A stretch of 64,000 nt of DNA from Micromonospora olivasterospora (GCF_007830265.1 NZ_VLKE01000001.1:1798001-1862000), one strand, 5' to 3'; positions 16,910-28,348 are shown, counted from the stretch's first letter. The notes: generated by a model not told the origin, from the sequence alone. Numbers and translations: made by a program.

Positions 16910-18150
16910 CGGCCACCGCCCCGCGTGACCAGCAGCATGGCCACGTCGTCGGCGAGCGGGCCGCCGTTGGCCTGCTCCGCCCGCCCGACCAGCCAGCCAG
17001 GCAATTCAGCCAGCGGCACGGCGGCGGTGGCCGGGTCGTGCAGCAGCGCGGCCAGGCCGGGCACGTCGAGCCGCTCGTCGCCGTCGCCCACCCGGCCCTC
17101 GATCAGTCCGTCCGTGTACATCAGCAGGGACCAGTCATCCGTGTCGAACTCCAGGTCGAAGGCCACCGGCCGGCGCGGCCGGACGCCGAGCAGCAGGCCG
17201 GCCGGCGCCGGCACGGGCGCGACCCTACCCCCGCTGAGCAGCAGCGGCGGCGGATGCCCGGCGAGCCGCACGGTCGCCGCGTTGCGGGTCAGGTCGAGCC
17301 TGGCGCTCGCCACTGTGGCGAAGATCTCCTGCAGCCGCCGCTCGCTCATCAGCACCTGCTCCAGGGCGGGCAGCACCTCGTCGTCGGGCACCCCGGCAAG
17401 CACCAGCGCCCGCCAGGCGACCCGCAGCTCGACGCCGAGCGCCGCCTCGTCCACCCCGTGGCCGCACACGTCGCCGACGATCAGGTCGACCCGGTCCGGC
17501 CGGGTCTGCACCACGTCGTAGAAGTCCCCACCGATCAGCGCGGCGTGCCGGCCGGGTCGGTAGAGCGTGTGCACGGCGATCTCGTCGGTCGACATCAGCG
17601 GCTGGGGCAGCAGACCCCGCTCCAGGCGGGCCGACTCGGCCTGGCGCAACTCCACCTCGCGCAGCCGCCGGGCGTTCTCGTCGGCCCGCTTGCGTTCCAC
17701 CGCGTACCGCAGCGCCCGGGCCAGCAGCACGCCGTCGACCTGGCCCTTGACCAGGTAGTCCTGTGCGCCCTCGGCGACCGCGGCGATGCCCAGGTGCTCG
17801 TCGGAGCGGCCGGTCAGCACGCAGACCGCGGCGCCCGCGGCCATCTCCAGCACCCGGCGCAGCCCGTCCAGCCCCTGGGCGTCGGGCAGGCCGAGGTCGA
17901 GCAGGACGCAGTCCACGCCCGCCACCCGCTGCCGCGCCTCCCGCAGGCTGGTCGCGACCAGCAGGTCGATCGTCGAGTTGGTCTCGGCGAGCAACTCGCC
18001 GACCAGGAACGCGTCGCCCTCGTCGTCCTCGACCAGCAGCACCCGCAGCCGCTCCCCGGGCGGCAGCACGGGGTGGGCCCCGAAGCCGCCGGCCGGGTGC
18101 GGCACGACGGAGGAACCGGCCGGGCCGGTCCCCCGGTTCGGCCGGGTCAC
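16906..18150 (-). CDS. Response regulator fused to PP2C/RsbU-type phosphatase
   Basis: About 414 residues from GTG 18150. The receiver domain (about 35-155) has the EDDEGD pocket, Asp85 (CVLLDLGLP) and Lys in YLVKGQVD. A short coiled linker (KRADENARRLREVELRQ) follows. The PP2C (SpoIIE-like) domain has GGDFYDVV, GDVCGHGVDEA, TDGLIEGR and ADDVAMLLV metal-binding motifs. Expected role: phosphorylation-controlled dephosphorylation of an anti-sigma antagonist. The start is uncertain. A strong AAGGAG at 18187-18192 is followed 7 nt later by an in-frame ATC (18178-18180), not ATG/GTG/TTG, whereas GTG 18150 has no clear ribosome site. Confidence 0.85.
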   Translation of the reverse strand: MTRPNRGTGPAGSSVVPHPAGGFGAHPVLPPGERLRVLLVEDDEGDAFLVGELLAETNSTIDLLVATSLREARQRVAGVDCVLLDLGLPDAQGLDGLRRVLEMAAGAAVCVLTGRSDEHLGIAAVAEGAQDYLVKGQVDGVLLARALRYAVERKRADENARRLREVELRQAESARLERGLLPQPLMSTDEIAVHTLYRPGRHAALIGGDFYDVVQTRPDRVDLIVGDVCGHGVDEAALGVELRVAWRALVLAGVPDDEVLPALEQVLMSERRLQEIFATVASARLDLTRNAATVRLAGHPPPLLLSGGRVAPVPAPAGLLLGVRPRRPVAFDLEFDTDDWSLLMYTDGLIEGRVGDGDERLDVPGLAALLHDPATAAVPLAELPGWLVGRAEQANGGPLADDVAMLLVTRGGGR

Positions 18151-18374
18151 CGCCGCGAGGCGCGGGAGTTCGCTGGTGATGTCGGGCTCCTTCCGAGTGC
18201 CCTGCTGATCCTGTATCAGACAACGGTCGCACACAAACCGACGGGCCCGGCGCGGGCGGCACGCCCGGCTCACCGCCTGGCAACTAACAAAAAGTACAGC
18301 GTCCGGGGGTGACCCGCTCCCGGCCGCAACGGGCAGGATGGTGCCCACCTCGCCTCCATCCCCGAGGAGTCCCC

Positions 18375-18743
18375 GTGGGCGCACCACCCCCCACCCGCGC
18401 CGCCGACCGGGCGCTGGCCCGGCCGCGCCGACGGCCGCTCGCCGCCCTCGCCGCGCTCGCCGCCCTGCTCGCCGTCGCCGCCACCGCCTCGTACGACCTG
18501 GGCACCCCCGACCCGCGCCCGGCCGACGCGCCCGTGGGCGAGTTCAGCGCCGGCCGGGCGTACCAGAACGTGCGGGCGCTGGCGACCCGGCCGCACCCGG
18601 CGGGCAGCCCGGCCAACGAGCAGGTACGCGCCCACGTCGAGGGCGTGCTGCGCGACCCGACCTGCTCCGGGCACGGATCTTCGCCCGCACCGCCGCCCGG
18701 GTCCTCGCCCGACTCAGCGCCCGCGTCGAACCCGGCGGGGTGA
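18375..18743 (+). pseudogene. Truncated N-terminus of a membrane M28-family peptidase
   Basis: GTG 18375 follows GAGGAG at 18364-18369. The first part is normal: an Arg-rich start, one membrane helix (LAALAALAALLAVAATAS), then the segment GEFSAGRAYQNVRALATRPH and GSPANEQVRAHVEGVLR, the conserved beginning of multi-TM M28 aminopeptidases. After about codon 94 the sequence becomes a low-complexity Ser/Pro tail and stops. All zinc ligands are missing, so it is a 5' remnant of a gene normally several hundred codons longer. Confidence 0.7.
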
Positions 18744-18898
18744 CCGTGTCGGCCGAGGACGAGCAGCACGTACGCCACTGGGTCTTCTGCGACCGACTCC
18801 TACCCGGCGGCGGCCGGTGCGCCCTGCCGGTCGACCACAGCGCGCCCTGCTCACGGCGGCTCAAAATCCGCACAACTTCAGGGAAACTGTCCCCTTGA
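18740..18898 (+). pseudogene. Short unidentified coding fragment
   Basis: An open frame from GTG 18740 to TGA 18898 encodes about 52 residues (EQHVRHWVFCDRLLPGGG, CALPVDHSAPC). The amino-acid composition and Cys/His spacing look like real protein rather than random frame. The frame runs into the inverted repeat at 18873. It overlaps the end of the M28 remnant in another frame. It may be the 3' scrap of a gene lost with the M28 segment. I do not recognise the family. Confidence 0.25.
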
Positions 18899-18931
18899 AC
18901 GGGCGAGATGGCGACATCTTCCCTGAAGTTG
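18873..18931. repeat. Imperfect inverted repeat (13 perfect bp, extends to 22 with 3 mismatches)
   Basis: CAACTTCAGGGAA (18873-18885) pairs exactly with 18919-18931. The pairing continues inward to 22 bp with three mismatches around a 15-nt centre (18895-18909). It lies between the M28/unknown remnants and the end of the Smr gene. It is a second class of intergenic palindrome in this window and is again next to broken genes. Confidence 0.75.
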
Positions 18932-18965
18932 CTGGGCCGGCCATCGGATCGGGAGGACAGCGGCA

Positions 18966-19220
18966 TTACTTCCAGCGGAAGTGGACGAAGAGGCGGCCGA
19001 AGTTCTTCGAGTCCTTCTCCACCCGGTGGTAGAGCTGCTTGACGTCCTTCTGGTCGAGGAACCGCAGCACCCGCTTCTTGAGCTGCCCGGAGCCCTTGCC
19101 GGGGATGATCTCGACGAGGGTGGCCTTCTTCGCCACCGCCTCGTCCATGATTCCGCGCAGCGCGCGGTCGATGTCGTGGCCCTTGTTGAAGATGTCGTGC
19201 AGGTCCAGCTTGAGCTTCAT
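18966..19220 (-). CDS. Stand-alone Smr-domain protein
   Basis: 84 residues. LDLHDIF at 5-11 is the LDxH motif, and IIPGKGSGQLKKRVLRFL (38-55) is the HGxG-like loop of Smr (small MutS-related) domains. The first position of the loop is P-G-K-G rather than H-G. Smr domains bind or nick nucleic acids. Here nothing else is attached, so the partner or substrate is unknown. It is 102 bp downstream of the TPR gene on the same strand, with a hairpin between them. Confidence 0.85.
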   Translation of the reverse strand: MKLKLDLHDIFNKGHDIDRALRGIMDEAVAKKATLVEIIPGKGSGQLKKRVLRFLDQKDVKQLYHRVEKDSKNFGRLFVHFRWK

Positions 19221-19277
19221 GCCGCCTCCACCACCTGCTCAGAGTCCATGGCAGCCCATGCTAGGCGGTCCACCGCC

Positions 19278-19313
19278 GGGCCGGCCGACCCGCGCCACCG
19301 CGCGGGCCGGCCC
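19278..19313 (-). terminator. GC hairpin after the TPR gene
   Basis: GGGCCGGCC (19278-19286) pairs with GGCCGGCCC (19305-19313), with further imperfect pairing inside. It sits just past the TPR gene stop at 19323. There is no T run, as is usual in high-GC actinomycetes. Confidence 0.45.
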
Positions 19314-19322
19314 AGCTCCGTC

Positions 19323-19691
19323 TCAATGGCCGTTGCCGACCCGGCCCTGCACCCGGCGCAGCGCCTCCGCGTAGTCGGCGTTCGTCGAGTGCATCGCCGC
19401 CGCGATGCGCAGGTGCCGCAGCGCGTCCGCCGGACGGTTCAGCCGCTCCAGCGTACGGCCGAGCACGTGGTGCGCGTAGTGGTCGCTGGGGTCGCGGGCC
19501 ACCAGCTCCCGCAGCTGCTCCTCGGCGCGGTTGAGCTGGGCGGACTGGAAGTACGCCCGGGCCAGCAACTGCCGTACGGAGGAGTTGGAGGGCTCCGCCT
19601 CGATGATCGGCTCCAGCAGCCGGGCCGCCCCGGAAGGGTCGCCCATCTCGAAGTACATGGTCGCCCGTCGGTACTCCGCCAGAAGATCCAT
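19323..19691 (-). CDS. Tetratricopeptide repeat protein
   Basis: 122 residues, ATG 19691 with a strong AGGAGG eight nt upstream. It consists of about three TPR units (ARLLEPIIEAEPSN, AEEQLRELVARDPSD, ALRHLRIAAAMHSTN), with the conserved Ala/Leu/Pro spacing. It is a cytoplasmic helical scaffold, presumably for protein-protein contact. There is no enzymatic domain or signal peptide. It is separated from the ROK kinase gene by 77 bp on the same strand. Confidence 0.85.
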   Translation of the reverse strand: MDLLAEYRRATMYFEMGDPSGAARLLEPIIEAEPSNSSVRQLLARAYFQSAQLNRAEEQLRELVARDPSDHYAHHVLGRTLERLNRPADALRHLRIAAAMHSTNADYAEALRRVQGRVGNGH

Positions 19692-19768
19692 GGAGCCACC
19701 TCCTCGTCTCGCGCCGGCACTGATCCGACGCTGACACAACACCGCGCGGGCCGCGAGTGTTCCTTCGC

Positions 19769-20515
19769 CTACCGCAGCTCCCAGGCGCGGACGCCGCCGA
19801 CGATGCCGGCGCTGTTGGGCACCACCACCACGTCGTCGCCCATCCGCGCCAACTGCTCCGGGCGGATCAGCCGGGAGTTGCCCCCGCCCAGGTAGAGCCG
19901 GTCCCAGCGGAACACCGGCCGCAGCCCCTCCACTGCCTGCCGCACCCGGCGGGACCAGAACGCGTCCCCGAGCCGGCGGCGCTCCGGCTCCCCCACGAAC
20001 TTGTCGTACGTCGTGTTCCAGCGCACCGGCGCGTGCGACAGCTCCAGGTGCGGGGCGAGCACGCCACCGTCGAACAGGGCGCTGCCCAGCCCGGTGCCCA
20101 GGGTGAGCACCAGCTCCAGCCCGGTGCCGGCGACCACCCCGGCGCCGTGCACCTCGGCGTCGTTGAGCACCAGCGCGGGCAGCCCGAACGCCTCCGCGAC
20201 GGCGGTGCGCGCGTCGTACCCGGACCACTCGGCGAGCAGGTCTGGGTCGACCCTGCTACGCGGCCCGGAGCGGGTCACGTAGTGCGGGGTGGCCACCACC
20301 ACGCCGTGCCGGATCATGCCGGGCATCCCCACGGTCACCCGGTCGGCCGGGGGCAACTGCGCCCCGAGGTCCACCAGCGTCTTGACGAACAGCTCCGGCG
20401 GCAGGGGGTACGGCGTGGGCACCCGCAACGGCCGCGCCCGCATCGTCCCCGCCTCGTCGAGCACGCACGCCTTGATCCCGCCGCCGCCACAGTCGATCGC
20501 CAGTGTCGTCACCAC
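19769..20515 (-). CDS. ROK-family sugar kinase (polyphosphate-glucokinase-like)
   Basis: About 248 residues. LAIDCGGGGIKACVLD is the phosphate-1 loop of the ROK/hexokinase fold, VLNDAEVHGAG holds the catalytic Asp, and LTLGTGLGSALFDGG is the phosphate-2 motif. The length and the GTGLG motif fit polyphosphate/ATP glucokinases of actinobacteria. The zinc-binding CXCG cluster of many ROK proteins is absent. The start is either GTG 20515 or the next codon GTG 20512, with no clear ribosome site. It is divergent from the ABC-F gene (85 bp). Confidence 0.82.
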   Translation of the reverse strand: MVTTLAIDCGGGGIKACVLDEAGTMRARPLRVPTPYPLPPELFVKTLVDLGAQLPPADRVTVGMPGMIRHGVVVATPHYVTRSGPRSRVDPDLLAEWSGYDARTAVAEAFGLPALVLNDAEVHGAGVVAGTGLELVLTLGTGLGSALFDGGVLAPHLELSHAPVRWNTTYDKFVGEPERRRLGDAFWSRRVRQAVEGLRPVFRWDRLYLGGGNSRLIRPEQLARMGDDVVVVPNSAGIVGGVRAWELR

Positions 20516-20599
20516 GCCCGTGAGTGTGCCTCGCGGTCGGGTGGGAAGCGCGACCGCTCGGCGGAATCCGGTGGACGCGGCGGATAGGCTCGGCGTTCG

Positions 20600-22237
20600 A
20601 TGAGCGCCACGTTGGTTGTCAAGGATCTCGCCGCCGGGCACGGCGACAAACTGCTGTTCTCCGGGCTCGACCTGGTGGTCGCCCCCGGGGATGTCGTCGG
20701 GCTGGTCGGGGCGAACGGGGCCGGCAAGTCGACGCTGCTGCGTACCCTCGCCGGGCTGCTGCCCGTCGAGGCCGGCGGCGTCACGCTGAGCCCGCCCACC
20801 GCGACGGTCGGGCACCTGCCGCAGGAGCCGGAGCGCCGGCCGGGCGAGACGGTACGGGGCTTCCTGGCCCGGCGCACCGGGGTGGCGGCGGCGCAGGCGG
20901 CGCTGGACGCGGCGACCGAGGCGCTCAGCGCCGGGGCGGCCGGCGCCGACGACGCGTACGCGGACGCGCTGGAGCGCTGGCTCGACCTCGGCGGGGCCGA
21001 CCTGGACGAGCGCGCGGAGCAGGTGGCCGCCGAGCTGGGCCTCACCGTCGACCTGGACCACCCGATGACCGGCCTCTCCGGCGGCCAGGCGGCCCGGGCC
21101 GGGCTGGCCTCGCTGCTGCTGAGCCGGTACGACGTCTTCCTCCTCGACGAGCCCACCAACGACCTCGACCTGGCCGGGCTGGACCGGCTGGAGCGCTTCG
21201 TCACCGGGCTGCGGGCCGGGACCGTGCTGGTCAGCCACGACCGGGAGTTCCTGACCCGGACGGTGACCCGGGTGCTGGAGCTGGACCTGCACCAGCAGCA
21301 GGTGCGCCACTACGGCGGCGGCTACGCGGCGTACCTGGAGGAGCGGGAGGTGGCCCGCCGCCAGGCCCGCGCCGAGTACGAGGAGTACGCCGATACCCGC
21401 GCCGGCCTGGAGGCGCGCGCCCGCACGCAGCGCGCCTGGATGGAGAAGGGCGTGCGCAACGCCCGGCGCAAGGCCAGCGACCCGGACAAGAACGTCAAAC
21501 ACTTCCGCGGCGAGACCTCGGAGAAGCAGGCGGCGAAGGCCCGGCAGACGGATCGGCTGATCGAGCGGCTGGAGGTGGTCGAGGAGCCGCGCAAGGAGTG
21601 GGAGCTGCGAATGGAGATCGCCGCCGCGCCCCGCGCCGGCGCCGTCGTGGCCTCGCTCCGCGACGCCGTGGTACGCCGGGGCGGCTTCACCCTCGGTCCG
21701 GTGCACCTCCAGATCGACTGGGCCGACCGGGTGGCGATCACCGGGGCGAACGGCTCGGGCAAGACGACCCTGCTCGCCGCCCTGCTGGGGCGGCTGCCGC
21801 TGGACACCGGGCACGCCGCGCTCGGCCCCGGCGTGGTGGTCGGCGAGGTGGACCAGGTCCGGGGGCTGTTCCTCGGCGACCAGCCGCTGCTGGACGCGTT
21901 CCGGCTGGCCGTACCCGACATGTCGCCGGCGGACGCGCGGACCCTGCTGGCCAAGTTCGGCCTGCGGGCGGATCATGTGCTGCGGCCGGCGGCGTCGCTG
22001 TCCCCGGGCGAGCGGACCCGGGCGGCGCTGGCGCTGCTACAGGGGCGCGGGGTGAACCTGCTGGTGCTGGACGAGCCGACCAACCACCTCGACCTGCCGG
22101 CCATCGAGCAGCTGGAGTCGGCGCTGGCCAACTACCCCGGGACGCTGCTGCTGGTGACCCACGACCGGCGGATGCTGGCGGCGACCGAGACGACCCGCCG
22201 GCTGCACGTGGACGCGGGGCGGGTCGCCGAGGAGTGA
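20600..22237 (+). CDS. ABC-F family ATPase (duplicated cassette)
   Basis: 545 residues and no membrane segments. There are two nucleotide-binding domains: Walker A GANGAGKST (about 37-45) with signature LSGGQ and Walker B VFLLDEPTNDLD; then GANGSGKTT with LSPGE and LLVLDEPTNHLD. A charged linker of about 85 residues between them (EEREVARRQARAEYEEYADT, RKASDPDKNVKHF) is the P-site tRNA-interaction motif of ABC-F proteins. These act on ribosomes, in translation or in antibiotic protection. The sequence does not say which. Confidence 0.9.
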   Translation: MSATLVVKDLAAGHGDKLLFSGLDLVVAPGDVVGLVGANGAGKSTLLRTLAGLLPVEAGGVTLSPPTATVGHLPQEPERRPGETVRGFLARRTGVAAAQAALDAATEALSAGAAGADDAYADALERWLDLGGADLDERAEQVAAELGLTVDLDHPMTGLSGGQAARAGLASLLLSRYDVFLLDEPTNDLDLAGLDRLERFVTGLRAGTVLVSHDREFLTRTVTRVLELDLHQQQVRHYGGGYAAYLEEREVARRQARAEYEEYADTRAGLEARARTQRAWMEKGVRNARRKASDPDKNVKHFRGETSEKQAAKARQTDRLIERLEVVEEPRKEWELRMEIAAAPRAGAVVASLRDAVVRRGGFTLGPVHLQIDWADRVAITGANGSGKTTLLAALLGRLPLDTGHAALGPGVVVGEVDQVRGLFLGDQPLLDAFRLAVPDMSPADARTLLAKFGLRADHVLRPAASLSPGERTRAALALLQGRGVNLLVLDEPTNHLDLPAIEQLESALANYPGTLLLVTHDRRMLAATETTRRLHVDAGRVAEE

Positions 22238-22276
22238 CGACGTGCCGGCGGGCGCCGACGGGGTGACAATGACTCC

Positions 22277-22594
22277 ATGCTCAAGTGGGAGTACGCGCTG
22301 TTGGTGCGCCGCCGCCAGGCGGCCAGCACCGACGTCGGTTGGGAGATCGTCTTCATCTGGTACGGCCCAGACGGCTCGATGGTCGACGTCACCCCGTACG
22401 GCGACACGGCGCTGGCCCATCTGAACCGGGCCGGCGATCAGGGCTGGGAGCTGGTCTCGATGAGCGAGGACCCGTCCCTGCCGGGTAACAGCGAGCTGCA
22501 CCGGTACCACCTCAAGCGGCCGAAGACGACGGTCGCGCCGCCCCGGCAGCGCATCCGGGGCGCCGGCCGCACCGCACGCCGCCTCCCCCGCTGA
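22277..22594 (+). CDS. Small DUF4177-like protein
   Basis: 105 residues. WEYALLVRRR, then a beta strand pair, then HLNRAGDQGWELVSM match the DUF4177 pattern (two beta strands, a helix and the motif L-N-x-x-G-x-x-G-W-E-L-V). A basic, disordered tail follows (RIRGAGRTARRLPR). The function of the family is unknown. It begins 40 bp after the ABC-F stop and may be co-transcribed with it. Confidence 0.75.
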   Translation: MLKWEYALLVRRRQAASTDVGWEIVFIWYGPDGSMVDVTPYGDTALAHLNRAGDQGWELVSMSEDPSLPGNSELHRYHLKRPKTTVAPPRQRIRGAGRTARRLPR

Positions 22595-22658
22595 GGTGTT
22601 CCTCCGGCGCGGGCATAGCGGCCGCGGGAGCGGGTAACGGGCGCACCGGAGGTGGCCC

Positions 22659-23375
22659 ATGGTCGCGCTGGCCCTGACGCCGCCCTCGGCCGAGCGGCTG
22701 CGGGCGGTCGACGACTTCCTCGCCGAGGCGTGGGCGGACCAGGCGTCGCACGACGACCGGTTGCGCGACCTCGCGGTCCAGGTGCGCTTCGACCGGGGGT
22801 CGCCCACCTGACCGGCGAGGTCGCCGACGCCGGCCAGCTCCGGCTGGTCCGGGACCGGGTCGGCCGGCTCGCCGGGGTGTACGCGGTGTGGAGCCGGATC
22901 CGGGTGGCCGGCCGGGACCCGGTCGTGGTGGACCTGGGCTGCGGCGGGACCAAGCAGTACCCGGGCAATCTGGGGCTGGACCTCCTCCCCGCGCCCGGGG
23001 TGGACGCCGTGGCCGACCTGTCCGGCTCGCTGCCGCTGGCCGACGACTCGGTGGACGTGCTGTTCGCGGTGCACATCCTGGAGCACCTGATCGACTTCCT
23101 GCCGCTGGTGGACGAGTGCCACCGGGTGCTCCGGCCGGGCGGCGTGCTGCACGTGATGAGCCCCTGGTGGGGGCACGTGAACGCGGTCGCGGACCCGACC
23201 CACGTCCGGCTGCTGGACGTCCAGACGGTCAAGGGCGTCTGCCTCCAGCGGCCGCCGGGCACGCCGCGCTGGTACCCGCTGCACGCCGGTTGCGACGGCG
23301 CCAGCATCTTCGCGGACCTGACCCCGCTGGCGCCGGACGCCCCCCAGCCCACCCCGTCCCACCTGGCTCGCTTCT

Positions 23376-23383
<8 letters not shown>
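22659..23383 (+). pseudogene. BON-domain/methyltransferase fusion, interrupted by a one-base frameshift
   Basis: ATG 22659 follows GGAGGTGG. The first frame gives 50 residues (RLRAVDDFLAEAWADQ to VQVRFDRG) and hits TGA at 22809. The -1 frame continues the same protein without loss: VAHLTGEVADAGQLRLVRDR is the second half of a BON domain. Then comes a class I methyltransferase with VVDLGCGGTKQ (SAM motif I), DLLPAPGVDAV and LRPGGVLHVMSPWWG. One extra G in the GGGGG run at 22795-22799 would restore the frame. The complete product would be about 240 residues, with unknown substrate. The interruption is a real mutation or a sequencing error. Confidence 0.8.
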
Positions 23384-26202
<2,819 letters not shown>

Positions 26203-26707
26203 GTTCCTGCTCGACGCCAACCTGGGCCTGGTCAACCGGCTGCTCGGGGCGGTCGGGCTGCCGGCGGACACCCCGTGGGTCACCGACGTGCCGTGGGCGT
26301 GGGTCTCGCTGGTCGGGGTGACCGTCTGGTGGACCTCCGGCTTCAACGCCGTCATCTACCTGGCCGGCCTCCAGGACATCCCGGCCGAGCTGTACGAGGC
26401 GGCGCGGATCGACGGCGCGGACGTCTGGGACCGGTTCCGCCACGTCACGCTGCCCGGGCTGCGCCCGGTGCTGCTGTTCGTGCTGACCACCACGATCCTC
26501 GCCTCGGCGAACGTCTTCGGCCAGTCGTACCTGATCACCCTCGGCGCGCCCGGCGAGCAGACCCGCACGGTGGTCTGGCGGATCGTGGACGAGGGGCTGC
26601 GGTACGACGACGCCGGGCAGGCCGCCGCGATGAGCATCGTCTTCGCGCTGGCGCTGGCCGTGGTCAGCGTCGTGAACTTCCGCCTCCTGCGCTACCGGGA
26701 AGACTGA
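26203..26707 (+). pseudogene. Remnant: C-terminal half of a MalF-type ABC sugar permease
   Basis: FLLDANLGLVNRLLG to the stop covers the last half (about 165 residues) of a binding-protein-dependent permease. It includes the EAA loop ELYEAARIDGADVWDRFRHV that docks the ATPase, and three membrane helices. The first helices are missing and the frame has no start of its own, because it is fused directly to the lipoprotein signal remnant at about 26203. It would have formed the channel of the arabinoside importer with the permease encoded next. Confidence 0.78.
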
Positions 26708-26717
26708 GGGGACGACC

Positions 26718-27323
26718 ATGACGACTGCCCGCCGCGCCGGCCGCTACGCGGTCCTGGTGTTCCTGGCCCTGGCGTTCCTGGTTCCGCTGGTCTGGATGAT
26801 TCTGACGTCGCTGAAGACGTACGGCGGGGCGCAGCGGATCCCGCCGGACTGGCTGCCGAACCCGTTCTCCGGGTACGGCTACGAGCGGATCCTGAACAAC
26901 GCCGAGAGCCCCGTGCTGCGCTGGTTCCTCAACAGCATGCTGGCCGCCACGCTGCACACGCTGCTGTCCCTGGCCACCGCGTCGGCGGGCGAACTGGAGG
27001 AGGCGGCCGTCCTCGACGGGGCCAACCACTGGCAGATCTTCACCCGGGTGCTGCTCCCGCTGTCGCAGCCGGCCCTGGCCACGCTCGCGGTGCTGTCGTT
27101 CCTCACCAACTGGAACGACTTCCTCTGGCCGGTCTACGTGCTGTTCAGCCCGGAGCAGCTGACCCTGCCGCCGGGGCTGGGCCTGCTCCAGCGCGCGTAC
27201 AACACCGACTACCCGGTGGTGATGGCGGGCGCGGTGCTGGCCAGCGTGCCGGTGCTGCTGCTGTTCGTTCTCGCCCAGCGGCACATCATCCAGGGCGTCT
27301 CGCGCAGCGGGCTGAAGGGATGA
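26718..27323 (+). CDS. MalG-type ABC sugar permease with in-frame internal deletion
   Basis: 201 residues, compared with about 270-280 for the family. The N-terminus is normal (first helix YAVLVFLALAFLVPLVWMIL, then SLKT and NSMLAATLHTLLSLATAS). The C-terminus is normal from the EAA loop (ELEEAAVLDGANHWQIFTRV) to GVSRSGLKG. Between SLATAS and AGELEE about 70 residues containing two to three membrane helices are absent, without breaking the frame. It is unlikely to form a working pore. It follows the permease remnant by 10 bp and overlaps the GH43 start by 4 nt (ATGA). Confidence 0.8.
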   Translation: MTTARRAGRYAVLVFLALAFLVPLVWMILTSLKTYGGAQRIPPDWLPNPFSGYGYERILNNAESPVLRWFLNSMLAATLHTLLSLATASAGELEEAAVLDGANHWQIFTRVLLPLSQPALATLAVLSFLTNWNDFLWPVYVLFSPEQLTLPPGLGLLQRAYNTDYPVVMAGAVLASVPVLLLFVLAQRHIIQGVSRSGLKG

Positions 27324-28348
27324 CGGCCCGCTCGTGGCGGCGCGCTGCGACCGCCCGCGCCGCCGCACCGCTCGCCGCCGCGCTGCTGCTGGCCGCCGGC
27401 TGCGCCGGCCCGACGACCCCTTCGGCCCCCCGGAGCGACGCCCGCATGTTCACCAACCCCGTGGTACGCACCAACGCCCCCGACCCGCAGGCGATCCGGG
27501 TCGGACAGACCTGGTATTTGTTCCACACCAACGGCGGCGGGCGCAACGTACCCGTGCTCACCTCCCCCGACCTGGTCGACTGGGCCGAGGCCGGGGACGC
27601 GCTGCCGGAGCTGCCGGGCTGGGCAAACAGGGGAAAGACGTGGGCCCCGGAGGCGATCCAGCTCGCCCCGGGCCACTTCGTGCTGTACTACACCGCGGCC
27701 GGGCGAGAGGCCGGCCGGCAGTGCGTCGGGCGGGCGGTGGCGAGCGCGCCGGAGGGGCCGTACCGGGACGACTCGGCGACCCCGCTCGTGTGCCAGGCGG
27801 AGCTGGGCGGGTCGATCGACGCCAGCCCGTACCGGGACGACGACGGCAGCCTCTGGCTGCTGTGGAAGAACGACGGCAACGCCGTCAGGATGGACACCTG
27901 GATCTGGGTGCAGCGCCTCTCGGCCGACGGGCTGCGGCTGGTCGGCGAGCCGACGCCGCTGCTGACGCAGACCGAGCCGTGGGAGGGCGCGCTGGTCGAG
28001 GGCCCGTTCTTCCACCGCCGGGACGGCCGGCTGTACCTCTTCTTCGCCGCGAACGCGTACAACCGGAAGGTGTACGCCGAGGGGTACGCGGTCTGCGAGT
28101 CGCCCACCGGGCCGTGCGTCAAGGCCGCCGAGAACCCGATCCTGCGCAGCAACGCGGTCGCGTCCGGCCCCGGGCACGCCTCGATGGTCGTCAAGGACGG
28201 CCGGACGTGGCTGCTGTACCACGCCTGGCCGCCCGGGCAGGAGGGCACGAGGGACCCGGGGCGCCAGGTCTGGCTGGACGAGGTCACCTGGGTCGACGGC
28301 CGGCCGGTCGTCCACGGCCCGACGGGCAGTCCCCAGCCGCGCCCGTAG
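27320..28348 (+). CDS. GH43-family secreted lipoprotein glycosidase
   Basis: 342 residues. Lipoprotein signal (RAAAPLAAALLLAAGC). The five-bladed propeller motifs of GH43 are visible: catalytic base Asp in TNAPDPQAI, the Asp in GSIDASPYRDDDGSLWLLWK, and the acid Glu in ALVEGPFFHRRDGRLYLFF. Expected activity: alpha-L-arabinofuranosidase, arabinanase or xylosidase at the cell surface. It is translationally coupled to the deleted permease gene and is the only fully intact gene of this LacI-controlled locus. Confidence 0.87.
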   Translation: MTARSWRRAATARAAAPLAAALLLAAGCAGPTTPSAPRSDARMFTNPVVRTNAPDPQAIRVGQTWYLFHTNGGGRNVPVLTSPDLVDWAEAGDALPELPGWANRGKTWAPEAIQLAPGHFVLYYTAAGREAGRQCVGRAVASAPEGPYRDDSATPLVCQAELGGSIDASPYRDDDGSLWLLWKNDGNAVRMDTWIWVQRLSADGLRLVGEPTPLLTQTEPWEGALVEGPFFHRRDGRLYLFFAANAYNRKVYAEGYAVCESPTGPCVKAAENPILRSNAVASGPGHASMVVKDGRTWLLYHAWPPGQEGTRDPGRQVWLDEVTWVDGRPVVHGPTGSPQPRP

